Part shown: positions 8,965 through 17,904 of the stretch, in pieces
Layout: each line of letters starts with the position of its first letter
Numbering within the stretch: the first letter of the stretch is position 1
Source of the DNA: JBNNGK01 sp050268245
GTDB taxonomy: Bacteria; Pseudomonadota; Gammaproteobacteria; Enterobacterales; Enterobacteriaceae
Assembly: GCF_050268245.1 (NCBI RefSeq)
Contig: NZ_JBNNGK010000001.1
Span: 248,001-312,000 of the forward strand
Length of the DNA: 64,000 bases
Direction: 5' to 3'
The notes under the pieces: generated by a model
Databases searched by the model: none
What the model saw: only the letters and a program-made list of their open reading frames with translations
Told to the model about the DNA's origin: nothing
Position numbers and translations under genes: made by a program

Positions 8965-10419
8965 CTATACCCCCCAGCGTGGGATCGGATGCTCACCCAT
9001 CGAAATACAGACGTTCTTCATTTCGGCAAACACCTCGAAGCTGTACTCCCCCCCTTCCCGCCCGGTGCCCGACGCTTTTATGCCACCGAATGGCTGGCGC
9101 AGATCACGCACGTTTTGCGTATTGACGAACACCATACCGGCTTCGATATTGCGCGCCAGACGCATCACTTTGCTCACATCCTGGGTCCAGATATAAGACG
9201 CTAAACCGTACTCCACATCGTTAGCCATGCGCAGACCGTCGGCTTCTGACTTAAAGGGCAACAGGCAGGCTACGGGGCCGAAGATCTCTTCTTGCGCCAC
9301 GCGCATGCGATTATCCACATCTGCCAGCACCGTTGGCCGCAGGAAGTTACCCTGCGTCAGCCCTTGTGGTTTCTCCGGGCCACCGGCCAATAGCGTCGCC
9401 CCTTCTTCCAGACCAAGACGAATATAACCAGACACTTTCTCCCAATGTTGCTGACTGATTAGCGCCCCCACCTGCGTAGTGGCATCGGTCGGATCGCCGA
9501 CGCGCAGACGATTGGCGCGCTCGGCAAAACGCTTAACAAATTCCGGATAAATACTTTCCTGAATGAAAATACGTGACCCGGCAGTACAGCGTTCACCGTT
9601 GATCGAAAAGATGGTGAACAACGCCGCATCCAGCGCGCGCTCAATATCAGCATCCTCAAAAATCAGTACCGGTGATTTGCCGCCCAACTCCATCGAATAC
9701 TTTTTCAGGCCGGCGTTCTGCATAATGCGCCGGCCAGTGGCCGTTCCGCCGGTAAACGATACGGCGCGCACATCGGCATGACGCACCAGTGCATCACCGG
9801 CGCTGGCACCGTAACCCTGCACCACGTTGAGTACCCCGGCAGGGATCCCCGCCTCCAGCGCCAGTTCACCCAGACGATCGGCGCTCATGGGCGACAGCTC
9901 AGACATTTTCAACACCGCCGTATTGCCCAGCGCCAGACACGGGGCGGTTTTCCACGTGGCGGTCATAAAGGGCACATTCCACGGTGACACCAACGCACAT
10001 ACCCCCACCGGTTGCACCAGCGTGTAGTTGAGCATTTTGTCGTCGACCGGGTAGGTGCGGCCATTCATCTGCTGACAAATTTCGGCAAAGAATTCAAAGT
10101 TGTGTGACGCGCGTGGAATCAGCACGTTTCTCGTCTGGTGGATGGGCAAACCGGTATCGGCGGTTTCCATTTCGGCAATCTGCGGCACGTTCTGGTCAAT
10201 CAATTCGCCCAAACGACGCATCAGCCGTGCTCGCTCTTTCATCGGCGTATTGGCCCATTGGGGAAACGCCTGTTTCGCGGCGGCGACCGCCTGTTCAACT
10301 TCCGCCTGCCCACCGGACGCGACCTCAGCCAACACTTCGCCCGTTGCCGGGTTAGTGGTGGTGAAATACGCGGTACTCGGCACGTTTTTTCCGTTGATCC
10401 AATGGTTGATGGTTTTCAT
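8965..10419 (-). CDS. hpaE: 5-carboxymethyl-2-hydroxymuconate semialdehyde dehydrogenase
   Basis: NAD-dependent aldehyde dehydrogenase oxidising the HpaD ring-cleavage product. It is 484 residues. The catalytic Cys is in NGERCTAGSR (~residue 290) and the general-base Glu in YSMELGGKSPVL (~257); the cofactor loop is SFTGGTATGR. The C-terminal half is nearly identical to E. coli HpaE (VFVNTQNVRDLRQPFGG), apart from a short deletion around the GGPEKPQG loop. Its ATG overlaps the hpaG2 stop by 4 bases (ATGA). Confidence 0.95.
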   Translation of the reverse strand: MKTINHWINGKNVPSTAYFTTTNPATGEVLAEVASGGQAEVEQAVAAAKQAFPQWANTPMKERARLMRRLGELIDQNVPQIAEMETADTGLPIHQTRNVLIPRASHNFEFFAEICQQMNGRTYPVDDKMLNYTLVQPVGVCALVSPWNVPFMTATWKTAPCLALGNTAVLKMSELSPMSADRLGELALEAGIPAGVLNVVQGYGASAGDALVRHADVRAVSFTGGTATGRRIMQNAGLKKYSMELGGKSPVLIFEDADIERALDAALFTIFSINGERCTAGSRIFIQESIYPEFVKRFAERANRLRVGDPTDATTQVGALISQQHWEKVSGYIRLGLEEGATLLAGGPEKPQGLTQGNFLRPTVLADVDNRMRVAQEEIFGPVACLLPFKSEADGLRMANDVEYGLASYIWTQDVSKVMRLARNIEAGMVFVNTQNVRDLRQPFGGIKASGTGREGGEYSFEVFAEMKNVCISMGEHPIPRWGV

Positions 10420-11180
10420 CGCAGGCTTTCCTCGTAATCTTGTTCACTGATAATGTGGTTAACCAAGCGGCCGATGCCTTCGATCTCCACCACCACTTCA
10501 TCCCCCGGCTGGACATCCGCCAGCCCTTTCGGCGTACCGGTGGCGATCATATCGCCCGGCTGAAGCGTCATAAATTCGCTCAAATAACTGATGAGAAAAG
10601 GTATATCGAAGATCATGTCAGCCGTAGTACCACGCTGACGTAGCTCACCGTTAATGTAGGTGCAAAGGGATAAATTATGCGGATCGCTAACATCATCACG
10701 ATCGACGATATATGGGCCAATCGGCGTCAGGCCGTCACGGCTTTTCACCCGCAGGTTTGGCCGATAATAGTTCTCCAGATAGTCGCGGATCGCGTAGTCA
10801 TTGCACAGGGTATAGCCAGCAACGTATTCCATGGCGCGCTCACGGCTAACATGGCGCGCAGTCTGACCAATAACCACCACTAACTCGGCTTCATAGTGCA
10901 TATACTCAACCTGCGCCGGACGCACGGACACTTGCCGGTGGCCGATCAGAGTATTGGGCGCTTTGAGGAACACCAATGGCTCCTCCGGCGCTTTAAATGC
11001 CAGTTCACTGGCGTGGTCGGCATAATTCAGCCCCAAGGCGAACACCGTACCTTGTGCCGGTGGCAGCCAGTCGACGTCGGTTTCATTCAGGGTGGTGCCG
11101 TCTGGCAGCGTCACGCGCAGTTGGTGATCGACGGTGACATTTAAGACCTGTCCGTGATGGCGAATGCGAGCGTATCTCAT
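10416..11180 (-). CDS. hpaG2: HpaG2: C-terminal-type isomerase/decarboxylase subunit
   Basis: Fumarylacetoacetate-hydrolase-fold enzyme of 254 residues corresponding to the C-terminal half of E. coli HpaG (HpcE), which decarboxylates 5-oxopent-3-ene-1,2,5-tricarboxylate and isomerises the product. The metal-binding E-x-E is in MHYEAELVVVIG (~residue 92), with conserved RVKSRDGLTPIGPYIV (~145) and PGDMIATGTPKGL near the end. It overlaps hpaE and hpaG1 by ATGA at both ends, so the three are translationally coupled. The two-gene arrangement is a real split, not a frameshift. Confidence 0.92.
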   Translation of the reverse strand: MRYARIRHHGQVLNVTVDHQLRVTLPDGTTLNETDVDWLPPAQGTVFALGLNYADHASELAFKAPEEPLVFLKAPNTLIGHRQVSVRPAQVEYMHYEAELVVVIGQTARHVSRERAMEYVAGYTLCNDYAIRDYLENYYRPNLRVKSRDGLTPIGPYIVDRDDVSDPHNLSLCTYINGELRQRGTTADMIFDIPFLISYLSEFMTLQPGDMIATGTPKGLADVQPGDEVVVEIEGIGRLVNHIISEQDYEESLR

Positions 11181-11809
11181 GGTTGGCTTCCTTCCTGCGC
11201 GGCGCGGTTACGGAGGGTTGGTAACCCGGCAGCTCGGACCGTGACCTCATCACCCGGTTTGAGGATGACCCGCTGGGACGGCGTGCCGATCAGCAGCGCA
11301 TCGCTCGGTTGCAACGTGATGAAATCACTGATGGCCGCAACCAATTCACTCGCCGATCGCAAAAGATCGGCAGTGGACCAACGATCCTGCTCAACGCCAT
11401 TGATCTCGGTAATAATGTGCAACTGACTGATTTCTGCCGGCCGCCCCCTCTCCCCTAGCGGGCAGAAGCCATCGCGACATTTGGCTTTGATCGCCGGGCG
11501 ATAAAAACTCTCTTCCGCCAGACTGATATCATTGGCCAGCGCGTAACCGGCAATGTAATCCGTAGCCTGCGCGACCGGCACTTTGCGTGCGGTATGACCG
11601 ATCATTACCGCCAGCGTCGCGCCGCTGTAGACGGTTTCCCCCATCGGCAGTGGGATCGTCCCACCGTGAGCGAGCAACGTGTTGCACGGCTTGATAAACC
11701 ACACCGGCGTTTTCGGCGGGGTTTGATAAGGTGCCTCACCAAACGCCTGATGCCAGACATCAAGCTGGCTGCGATGATTGAGCGCAACCGCAAAAACGGT
11801 GCCTTTCAT
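11177..11809 (-). CDS. hpaG1: HpaG1: N-terminal-type isomerase/decarboxylase subunit
   Basis: Fumarylacetoacetate-hydrolase-fold protein of 210 residues matching the N-terminal half of fused E. coli HpaG (MKGTVFAVALNHRSQLDVW). Where HpaG2 has the metal-binding YEAELVVVIG, this protein reads YSGATLAVMIG, lacking both Glu ligands, so it may be the less active partner of a heteromer; that is inference. It keeps FYRPAIKAKCRDGFCPLGE. The ATG at 11809 has AAGGAG 5 nt upstream; the GTG two codons earlier falls inside that spacing. First gene of the operon, divergent from hpaR. Confidence 0.9.
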   Translation of the reverse strand: MKGTVFAVALNHRSQLDVWHQAFGEAPYQTPPKTPVWFIKPCNTLLAHGGTIPLPMGETVYSGATLAVMIGHTARKVPVAQATDYIAGYALANDISLAEESFYRPAIKAKCRDGFCPLGERGRPAEISQLHIITEINGVEQDRWSTADLLRSASELVAAISDFITLQPSDALLIGTPSQRVILKPGDEVTVRAAGLPTLRNRAAQEGSQP

Positions 11810-11847
11810 GCACACTCCTTAAGATCGCAAAATGGTAAAATCGCCAC

Positions 11848-11865
11848 TCATTAATATATTAATGA
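11848..11865. promoter_or_regulatory. Probable HpaR operator (OPR1-like)
   Basis: TCATTAATATATTAATGA is a perfect 18-bp palindrome, 38 bp upstream of the hpaG1 ATG. In E. coli W, HpaR represses hpaG through a perfectly palindromic operator overlapping the promoter start (recalled from the literature). Position, AT-rich palindromy and a matching second site before hpaR support the call. Confidence 0.75.
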
Positions 11866-12004
11866 ATACTTCTAGCCGCCGTTTCCCATTCACGCAATTT
11901 CGTTAGCATGATCTGTGATCGAAACAACAAATAATTTACAAAAACACAACATTAATAGCGGTGTTTTGATCTTTGAATCACAGATGTGATGTTTGAATAT
12001 CATC

Positions 12005-12520
12005 GTATGGGCGTGGCACGCCCTTTGCTGATTGTTATCGGATGAATACAGGCCGGGCATGCCCGGCCACGACGGGCGAGTGCGTGGCCGGCGAATTGAA
12101 CAAATTTACCAATAATCCCCCCGCGTAGGGGCGTGGCACGCCGCGCCCTTTACTGGTGGTGACCGGATGAATACAGGCCGGGCATGCCCGGCCACTACGG
12201 GCGAGTGCGTGGCCGGCGAATTGAACAAATTCACCAATAATCCCCCGCGTAGGGGCGTGGCACGCCGCGCCCTTTGCCGATTGTGACCGAATGGATACAG
12301 GCCGGGCATGCCCGGCCACGACGGGCGAGTGCGTGACCGGCGGATTGAACAAATTCACCAACAATCCCCCGCGTAGGGGCGTGGCACGCCGCGCCCTTTG
12401 CTGGTGGTAACCGGATGAATACAGGCCGGGCATGCCCGGCCACGACGGGCGAGTGCGTGACCGGCGGATTGAACAAATTCACCAATGCCCCCCCGCGTAG
12501 GGGCGTGGCATGCCGCTGAT
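12005..12520. repeat. Palindromic repeat array, four ~124-bp periods, between hpaG1 and hpaR
   Basis: Perfect copies of GGCCGGGCATGCCCGGCC start at 12051, 12176, 12300 and 12424 (periods 125, 124, 124). They alternate with the GGGCGTGGCACGCCGCGCCC element at the CCCCCGCGTAGGGG junctions. Spacers contain a conserved GCGAATTGAACAAATT-type stretch. The array lies between the two candidate HpaR operators in the divergent hpaG1-hpaR control region. Between the first operator and the array (11870-12000) the sequence is AT-rich and could hold promoter elements, but I could not fix any site. Confidence 0.92.
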
Positions 12521-12591
12521 GTTGTTAAAATTCTGCGCGCTTTTTGAAGCGGCAAGGCGTTTTTGCTTTCTTCATCCCGATAAACTTGGCT

Positions 12592-12611
12592 ATTATTAAG
12601 CTATTAATAAT
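12592..12611. promoter_or_regulatory. Probable second HpaR operator (OPR2-like)
   Basis: ATTATTAAGCTATTAATAAT has perfect 8-bp arms (ATTATTAA/TTAATAAT) around GCTA, 46 bp upstream of the hpaR ATG. It resembles the palindrome at 11848 in its TTAATA core. In E. coli W a second imperfect operator near the hpaR promoter is reported, fitting autoregulation. Confidence 0.65.
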
Positions 12612-12657
12612 CGGCCGCAAAGCGCGGGCGCAACACTTTGAAAAACAGGCCATCACT

Positions 12658-13110
12658 ATGCATGAATCGTTAACCATTGCCCTGTTACAGGCACGTGAAA
12701 CCGCCATGGGCTTTTTCCGCCCGATATTAAAGCGCCATAATCTCACCGAACAGCAGTGGCGTATCATTCGCGTGCTGGCAGATAACCGTTCGATCGAATT
12801 TCATAGCTTGGCGGAGCAAACCTGTATTCTGCGCCCAAGCCTGACCGGCATCCTGTCACGCATGGAGCGCGATAACCTGATCTTTCGCCTGAAGCCAGTC
12901 AACGATCAGCGTAAGCTGTACGTATCTCTGACCCAACAGGGCCAAGCGCTGTATGAACTGGCTCGCCATCAGGTCGAACAGGGCTATGGCAAAATTGAAG
13001 CGGCATTTTCCCCAGAGAAAATGCAGCAGTTAATGACCCTGCTGGATGAGCTGATCGCCTTGGGTGACGCCTCGCCAACTAACGTCATCGCCCACGCGGG
13101 CAAACAATGA
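12658..13110 (+). CDS. hpaR: MarR-family repressor of the hpa operon
   Basis: Winged-helix regulator of 150 residues, very close to E. coli HpaR (MHESLTIALLQARETAM, KRHNLTEQQWRIIRVLA, RPSLTGILSRMERDNLIFRLKP). It represses the meta-cleavage operon and is relieved by 4-hydroxyphenylacetate or pathway intermediates. I chose the ATG at 12658 because homology starts there; the longer frame from 12544 runs through the operator-like palindrome. Divergent from hpaG1, but separated from it by about 850 bp containing a repeat array. Confidence 0.93.
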   Translation: MHESLTIALLQARETAMGFFRPILKRHNLTEQQWRIIRVLADNRSIEFHSLAEQTCILRPSLTGILSRMERDNLIFRLKPVNDQRKLYVSLTQQGQALYELARHQVEQGYGKIEAAFSPEKMQQLMTLLDELIALGDASPTNVIAHAGKQ

Positions 13111-13284
13111 CACCCTGCGCCGTATCATAATCAAACGGGCACGGCCTATCGGCATGGCTCTCTGCCGTGATAGCCACAACTCGACGTGGTCGCCGCCTAT
13201 GCGCCAGCACCGTTGGGCACAATAAATAGGCAGTGTGAGGTCGGGCAGGTATAATCGAATCAATAAAATAGCGGGAGATGATGT

Positions 13285-13380
13285 ATGAGCATAATTGATT
13301 GGATCCTCACCGGCATCGCCGTGGGCCTGATCGTTGGCGCATTGATGAAAGTGTTCGGCAAGAAGAAGAAAGACCAATAA
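13285..13380 (+). CDS. 31-residue membrane protein, function unknown
   Basis: Short frame, too small for usual gene calling, with a GGGAG ribosome site 8-12 nt upstream. The product is one hydrophobic helix (IIDWILTGIAVGLIVGALMKVF) followed by the basic tail GKKKKDQ, a typical small single-pass inner-membrane protein. It lies between hpaR and a convergent gene. No family recognised; translation is plausible from the ribosome site and composition but unproven. Confidence 0.55.
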   Translation: MSIIDWILTGIAVGLIVGALMKVFGKKKKDQ

Positions 13381-13413
13381 ATCATGGGCGCTACTGCGCC
13401 CACAACGATCGCC

Positions 13414-14646
13414 TTATTGCTCCCCACCCGGTTTCGGCTGCGGGTAGTCATTATCAATCCGTAGCACCTCAGCGTAGTCACTTTCCCATAACTGGCGGAA
13501 TAACCGATCCACGCGCGCAGCCATCGCACGATGGTGCAATACCAACTCCAGATTACGCGAATGATCTAAATAACCACCACGCCAGTTGCTGGTGCCAATC
13601 CAAGCGCATTCGCTATCGATCGTCATGATTTTGCTGTGGATTACCCGCGCATACGGAATGAATCCGCTTTGCGCTGCGGGGATCGTCACCACCTTTATCT
13701 GAATATTGGGCAACAGTGCCAGGCTTTTCAGGTAATCAATTTCGGGTTTGCTGGTGTTCCAGTGGGCAACCATCAATGCCACCTGTACGCCACGTGCCGC
13801 CGCGCTGCGTAGTGCATTGTCGATTAGCGCATAGTAAGGCCGACGCCCCTGCGAACCGTAAGACAGCGGCGCATACTCCATCACTTGCACCTGAATCCGC
13901 TGTTGGGCGGCGGCCAGCAAACGCGGCAGTTCACGTTGCGAATCGATCACCCCTGGCGGGTTATAAACGCGCGGGCTGGCGACCAGATAACACTCACCGC
14001 GTTGCGGCTCCGCGAGGGGGTGTTCGCTGAGCTTCGGCACCGGTTTACCCGTTGCTAATAAGGCCTGCGCCCGCCAATCTTGCTCGAAAATCGCCTGAAT
14101 TTGACCAACCACGGGAGGATCGCTGATACGCAACCCGGTTTCCTGGATGTGCTCTAATGCCCGCCAGTCAAAATTCTGGCTACCCACAAACGCCAGTTCG
14201 CCATCCACCAGCAGATATTTGGCATGCAAAATGCCGCCGCTCAGTTGCTGAAATGGAATAATGCGCAGCTCAAGGTTAGGGATCGCTTTCAACTGCTCCA
14301 GCGTGGCGGCTGTTGCATTCCGCATGCCTTGCTGCTCAATCAGAAAGCGGATCGTAACCCCGCGTTCACCGGCCGCCTTTAATTTCGCCAATACGCCATC
14401 CAAACGCGTGCCAGGCTGATGGGCTACGTAAAACTGGGCAATATCGATGCGCCGTTTGGCATCGGCAAACATCTGCTGCCAAACCTCAGCGGTGTCGCGT
14501 AAATCATCATTTTGCAGGCAGGTGTCAGCCGGCGCGTTGTATACCAATTCGTAACCCGGGATGGTAAACGGTGCCGCAGCGGTGTGGCTCAACATCAGCA
14601 GATAATCCCCTATCATCGCCAGTGAAAGTGGTGCGGGCACCACCAC
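13414..14646 (-). CDS. Phospholipase D-like (HKD) protein
   Basis: Protein of up to 410 residues with two complete HxK(x)4D motifs: HAKYLLVDGELAFVGSQNFD near residue 160 and HSKIMTIDSECAWIGTSNW near residue 335. Two HKD motifs define the phospholipase D/cardiolipin synthase superfamily, which cleaves or transfers phosphodiesters. The start is uncertain: GTG triplets at 14646-14638, or ATG at 14616 or 14595. A hydrophobic start ending in HTAAAPF could be a signal peptide, but lacks a clear basic n-region. It lacks the N-terminal helices of cardiolipin synthase. Substrate unknown; a periplasmic lipid enzyme is one possibility. The 280 bp upstream (14647-14929) show nothing I recognise. Confidence 0.75.
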   Translation of the reverse strand: MVVPAPLSLAMIGDYLLMLSHTAAAPFTIPGYELVYNAPADTCLQNDDLRDTAEVWQQMFADAKRRIDIAQFYVAHQPGTRLDGVLAKLKAAGERGVTIRFLIEQQGMRNATAATLEQLKAIPNLELRIIPFQQLSGGILHAKYLLVDGELAFVGSQNFDWRALEHIQETGLRISDPPVVGQIQAIFEQDWRAQALLATGKPVPKLSEHPLAEPQRGECYLVASPRVYNPPGVIDSQRELPRLLAAAQQRIQVQVMEYAPLSYGSQGRRPYYALIDNALRSAAARGVQVALMVAHWNTSKPEIDYLKSLALLPNIQIKVVTIPAAQSGFIPYARVIHSKIMTIDSECAWIGTSNWRGGYLDHSRNLELVLHHRAMAARVDRLFRQLWESDYAEVLRIDNDYPQPKPGGEQ

Positions 14647-14929
14647 GAGTGATGCCCATTAGGCATAGCATTGCGCTCGGCTGTCAACCGATAGCGCCGG
14701 GCCGTGTGTAAGCCACTGGGTTATCACCGAGCATTCTCGCAGTGGCGTGAAATCGAACAATATCCCTGCCGTTTTCGCACCTCAGTTTGAAAATGTTACC
14801 GACCGGCGGCAACAAAAAAGACGCCCGTAGGCGCCTGAGGTCACTCACTGAGAACGCGTTTGCTGATTTCTTGGGTAACGAGCGCAGCATGGCTACGCCC
14901 GAGGCAAGAAATAGCTTACGCAACCGCTG

Positions 14930-15850
14930 TCAGTTTATTTTCACCGGCATACCGGAACGCGCTTTGATAGCGGCATCGACGTGTTGCTGATTGACGCCCG
15001 CATCCATCAACACTTTACCCACTGCAGGTGTGAGCGTGATGGGCACCGGTTCTTTCGATTTCAGCTCTTCTTCGTTGGCTGAAAGCGGATTGTGCACTTC
15101 CAGATAACGGGCACCGTCTGGCTCTACCGATGCTTTCACCGGTTCATTGATAAACTGCACGCGAGTGCCGACTGGCACGCTGTCGAACAAATATTTAATA
15201 TCATCGTCACGCAGACGCACACAGCCATGGCTCACGCGCAGACCAACACCAAAGTTGGCATTGGTACCGTGAATGGCATACAGACGCCCCACGTATAACG
15301 CATACAGACCCATTGGGTTATCCGGCCCGGCGGGGAATACCGCTGGCAGGATTTCGCCATCAGCCGCGTATTCTTCACGCATTTTGGCGGTTGGCGTCCA
15401 GGTTGGGCCATCCTTCTTGCGATGTACGCTGGTCACCCAGTCCAGTGGCGTATCTTTGCCCAACTGACCGATACCGATCGGTAACACCACCACGGTGTTG
15501 CTGTCCTTCGGATAGTAATACAGGCGCATTTCAGCACTATTGATGATGATCCCCTGACGCGGCGCGTCTGGCAGAATCAACCGTTGCGGAATGGTCAGCG
15601 TGCTGCCCGGCGTGGGCAGGAATGGATCAACGCCCGGGTTGGCTTCCAGCATATTGCTCAGCCCCATCTGGTACTGCGCGGCAAAGCTTTCCAACGGCAG
15701 CTTACTGTCTGCTGGGATCTGGATTTGAATATTTTCCCCGACCAGGCGGCTATCCTTGGCAGGCAGAGGGTAAACAACGGCAGCGGCAACATGGCTGAAT
15801 GCCACCAGTGCCGTAAACAGGGTTAATAATGCGCGAATGCTCATGTTCAT
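14930..15850 (-). CDS. ldtA: L,D-transpeptidase (ErfK/LdtA type)
   Basis: Periplasmic YkuD-family enzyme of about 306 residues that attaches Braun lipoprotein to peptidoglycan in E. coli. A signal peptide (MSIRALLTLFTALVAFSHVAAA) is followed by a LysM-like segment (SFAAQYQMGLSNMLEANPG) and the catalytic domain with AIHGTNANFG and the nucleophile Cys in SHGCVRLRDDD (~residue 220). The C-terminal SGMPVKIN matches ErfK. I took the ATG at 15850; 15844 is an alternative. The frame extends 55 codons upstream without homology. LdtA rather than LdtB/LdtC is judged from recalled sequence. Confidence 0.88.
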   Translation of the reverse strand: MNMSIRALLTLFTALVAFSHVAAAVVYPLPAKDSRLVGENIQIQIPADSKLPLESFAAQYQMGLSNMLEANPGVDPFLPTPGSTLTIPQRLILPDAPRQGIIINSAEMRLYYYPKDSNTVVVLPIGIGQLGKDTPLDWVTSVHRKKDGPTWTPTAKMREEYAADGEILPAVFPAGPDNPMGLYALYVGRLYAIHGTNANFGVGLRVSHGCVRLRDDDIKYLFDSVPVGTRVQFINEPVKASVEPDGARYLEVHNPLSANEEELKSKEPVPITLTPAVGKVLMDAGVNQQHVDAAIKARSGMPVKIN

Positions 15851-16138
15851 CTTCGTGTTAGTGTGTGGGCCGCACTGGCAGTAGGGTGTTTGTAACATTG
15901 ATGGTCGAAATGACCGGATGCGCATTATATGTGCACTTGCACAAAAGTGTGAAATTTTCCCGGCTGAGAAATGTATTTTTTTGTCAATTGATAACGATGA
16001 GACACAAGAGAGCAAAAAATTGATTGCCGTGCTTGGCTGCTAGGTATTTTCAGTCGTGACGTTGTCTGGCTCCATCCCTCAAGAGCATGATGTAGGTCAT
16101 TTCCCCCGCTCGCATACAAAATTGCTGCCCTTTCTGAT

Positions 16139-16156
16139 GAATAATGATTATTATTC
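16139..16156. promoter_or_regulatory. Fur-box-like inverted repeat upstream of the yncE-like gene
   Basis: GAATAATGATTATTATTC has 7-bp perfect arms (GAATAAT/ATTATTC) and closely resembles the Fur consensus GATAATGATAATCATTATC. It lies 130 bp before the yncE-like ATG in the divergent ldtA/yncE gap. E. coli yncE is known to be iron- and Fur-regulated, which fits. Confidence 0.6.
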
Positions 16157-16286
16157 TCAAATAAAAACACCGATGCCCATGCCGCATTCGGCGATGTTTT
16201 ACTTTGAATACAATGCTGAGCTGTTTTCGCCCTGGGCACATCCCCCTGCGGCAACAACACAATGACCCCTATGGAATGGAGATGTT

Positions 16287-17363
16287 ATGAATACTGTGAT
16301 GACTACGGGCCGCCGCTTTGGCGGACGCGCGGTTTTCCCTCTGATGCTGCTTACCACCCTGCTGTTTTCAACGACGTCGCAGGCGCAAACCGCAGCGGAA
16401 CTGCTACGTAAACCGATCGCTAAAGGCGCTTACGAGATGGTTTACAGCCAAAGTGAAGATGCGTTGTATCTGGCAACCTCTCAGAGCCGTAAGCTGGATA
16501 AAGGCGGTGTCGTTTACCGTTTGGATCCCACCACGCTGGACGTCACCCAGATTATCCATAATGACCTGAAAACCTTTGGCGCGGCGATTAACAACAAAAC
16601 CAATACGCTTTACTTCGGCAATACCGTCAACAGTACCGTCACCGCGATCGATGCGAAAACCGGTGAAATTAAAGGCCGCTTAGTGCTGGACGCGCGTAAA
16701 CGTGCCGACGGTGTTAAGCCTTTAGCACCACGTGAATTGGTCGCTGATGCCACGACCAACACCCTGTATATCACCGGGCTGGGCGAATCCAGTGTGGTGT
16801 GGGTGGTCGATGGCAACGATCTGACGCTGCGCACCACCATCGCCGATACCGGTAAATACGGCACAGGTCTGGCGCTGGATGCCACAGCCAGCCGCCTTTA
16901 CGTCACCAACGGTGATGGCGAGTTGGTGACTATCGACACCAAAACCAATACCGTGCTGTCACGCAAAAAACTGGATGAGTCCAAGGAACACTTCTTTTTG
17001 AATATCAGCCTGGATACGGACACTCATCGTGCATTTATTACCGACTCTAAGCAAGCACAGGTGCTGGTGGTGGATACCCGCAACGGCACTATTTTGCATA
17101 AAATTGACGTACCTGAATCCTTGGCAGTACTGTTCAACCCTGCGCGTAACGAAGTGTATGTTACCCACCGTAAAGCCGGTGAAGTCAGCATTATCGACGC
17201 CAAAAGTTACACGCTGCTACGTACCGTTAAAACGCCAACCTATCCAAACAGCCTGGCGCTGTCCACAGATGGTCAAACGCTGTATGTCAGCGTGAAGCAA
17301 GCCTCCACGCGTGATAAAGAAGCCACCGATCCCGATGATGTGATCCGTATTGCCTTGAAATAA
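16287..17363 (+). CDS. yncE: YncE-like periplasmic beta-propeller protein
   Basis: Exported protein of 358 residues: a long signal peptide (basic start, then VFPLMLLTTLLFSTTSQAQ) and then seven or so WD/NHL-type repeats with recurring patterns such as TNTLYFGN, TNTLYITG and ASRLYVTN, ending SLALSTDGQTLYVSVK. This matches YncE, a seven-bladed propeller of E. coli, whose role is unclear. The ribosome site GGAGATGTT precedes the ATG. Single gene, possibly iron-regulated, with a repeat array downstream. Confidence 0.82.
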   Translation: MNTVMTTGRRFGGRAVFPLMLLTTLLFSTTSQAQTAAELLRKPIAKGAYEMVYSQSEDALYLATSQSRKLDKGGVVYRLDPTTLDVTQIIHNDLKTFGAAINNKTNTLYFGNTVNSTVTAIDAKTGEIKGRLVLDARKRADGVKPLAPRELVADATTNTLYITGLGESSVVWVVDGNDLTLRTTIADTGKYGTGLALDATASRLYVTNGDGELVTIDTKTNTVLSRKKLDESKEHFFLNISLDTDTHRAFITDSKQAQVLVVDTRNGTILHKIDVPESLAVLFNPARNEVYVTHRKAGEVSIIDAKSYTLLRTVKTPTYPNSLALSTDGQTLYVSVKQASTRDKEATDPDDVIRIALK

Positions 17364-17384
17364 GCCGCACCCATCGTCGGCATC

Positions 17385-17890
17385 GGCGTTAAATACAGGC
17401 CGGGCATGCCCGGCCACTACGGGATGGCAGTTATTCGAACCTGCCCGCATCACCACCAAATTTCAAACGTAGGGGCGTGGCATGCCGCGCCCGTTGGCAG
17501 CATCGGCGTTAAATACAGGCCCGGCGTGCCCGGCCACTACGGGATGGAAGTTATTCGAACCTGCCCGCATCACCACCAAATTTCAAACGTAGGGGCGTGG
17601 CATGCCGCGCCCGTTGGCAGCATCAGCGTTAAATATAGGCCGGGCATGCCCGGCCACTACGGGATGGCAGTTATTCGAACCTGCCCACATCACCACCGAG
17701 CTCCAACGTAGGGGCGTGGCATGCCGCGCCCGTCAACAGCATCGGCGGTTAAATACTGGCCGGGCATACCCGGCCACTACGGGATGGCAGTTATTCGAAC
17801 CTGCCCGCATCACCACCAAATTTCAAACGTAGGGGCGTGGCATGCCGCGCCCGTCAACAGCATCGGCGGTTAAATGCAGGCCGGGCTGGC
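17385..17890. repeat. Palindromic repeat array, about 4.5 units of 120 bp
   Basis: GGCCGGGCATGCCCGGCC-type palindromes start at 17398, 17518, 17638 and 17758, exactly 120 bp apart, with a fifth half-copy cut off at 17879. They alternate with GTAGGGGCGTGGCATGCCGC elements. The intervening ATTCGAACCTGCCCGCATCACC is also repeated almost unchanged. It separates the convergent yncE-like gene and cdh. Confidence 0.93.
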
Positions 17891-17904
17891 AGTTCCTTAC
17901 GCCA

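Noticed and set aside
8208..8996. 262-residue frame with a repeated 41-residue unit across the hpaE-hpaD gap
   Set aside because: It exists only because the 123-bp DNA repeat is a multiple of three; several frames on both strands are equally open and none has a proper start context.
10416..11809. hpaG1/hpaG2 as one gene broken by a frameshift
   Set aside because: The junction is a clean ATGA overlap with a start codon and complete domains on both sides, as in other bacteria with split hpaG.
11920..12000. CRP site in the hpaG1 upstream region
   Set aside because: TGTGAT half-sites occur (near 11910 and 11984), but neither has a matching second half at the right spacing.
12035..12555. Overlapping proline/alanine-rich frames between hpaG1 and hpaR
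   Set aside because: They are translations of the palindromic repeat array, with the same peptide recurring in different frames.
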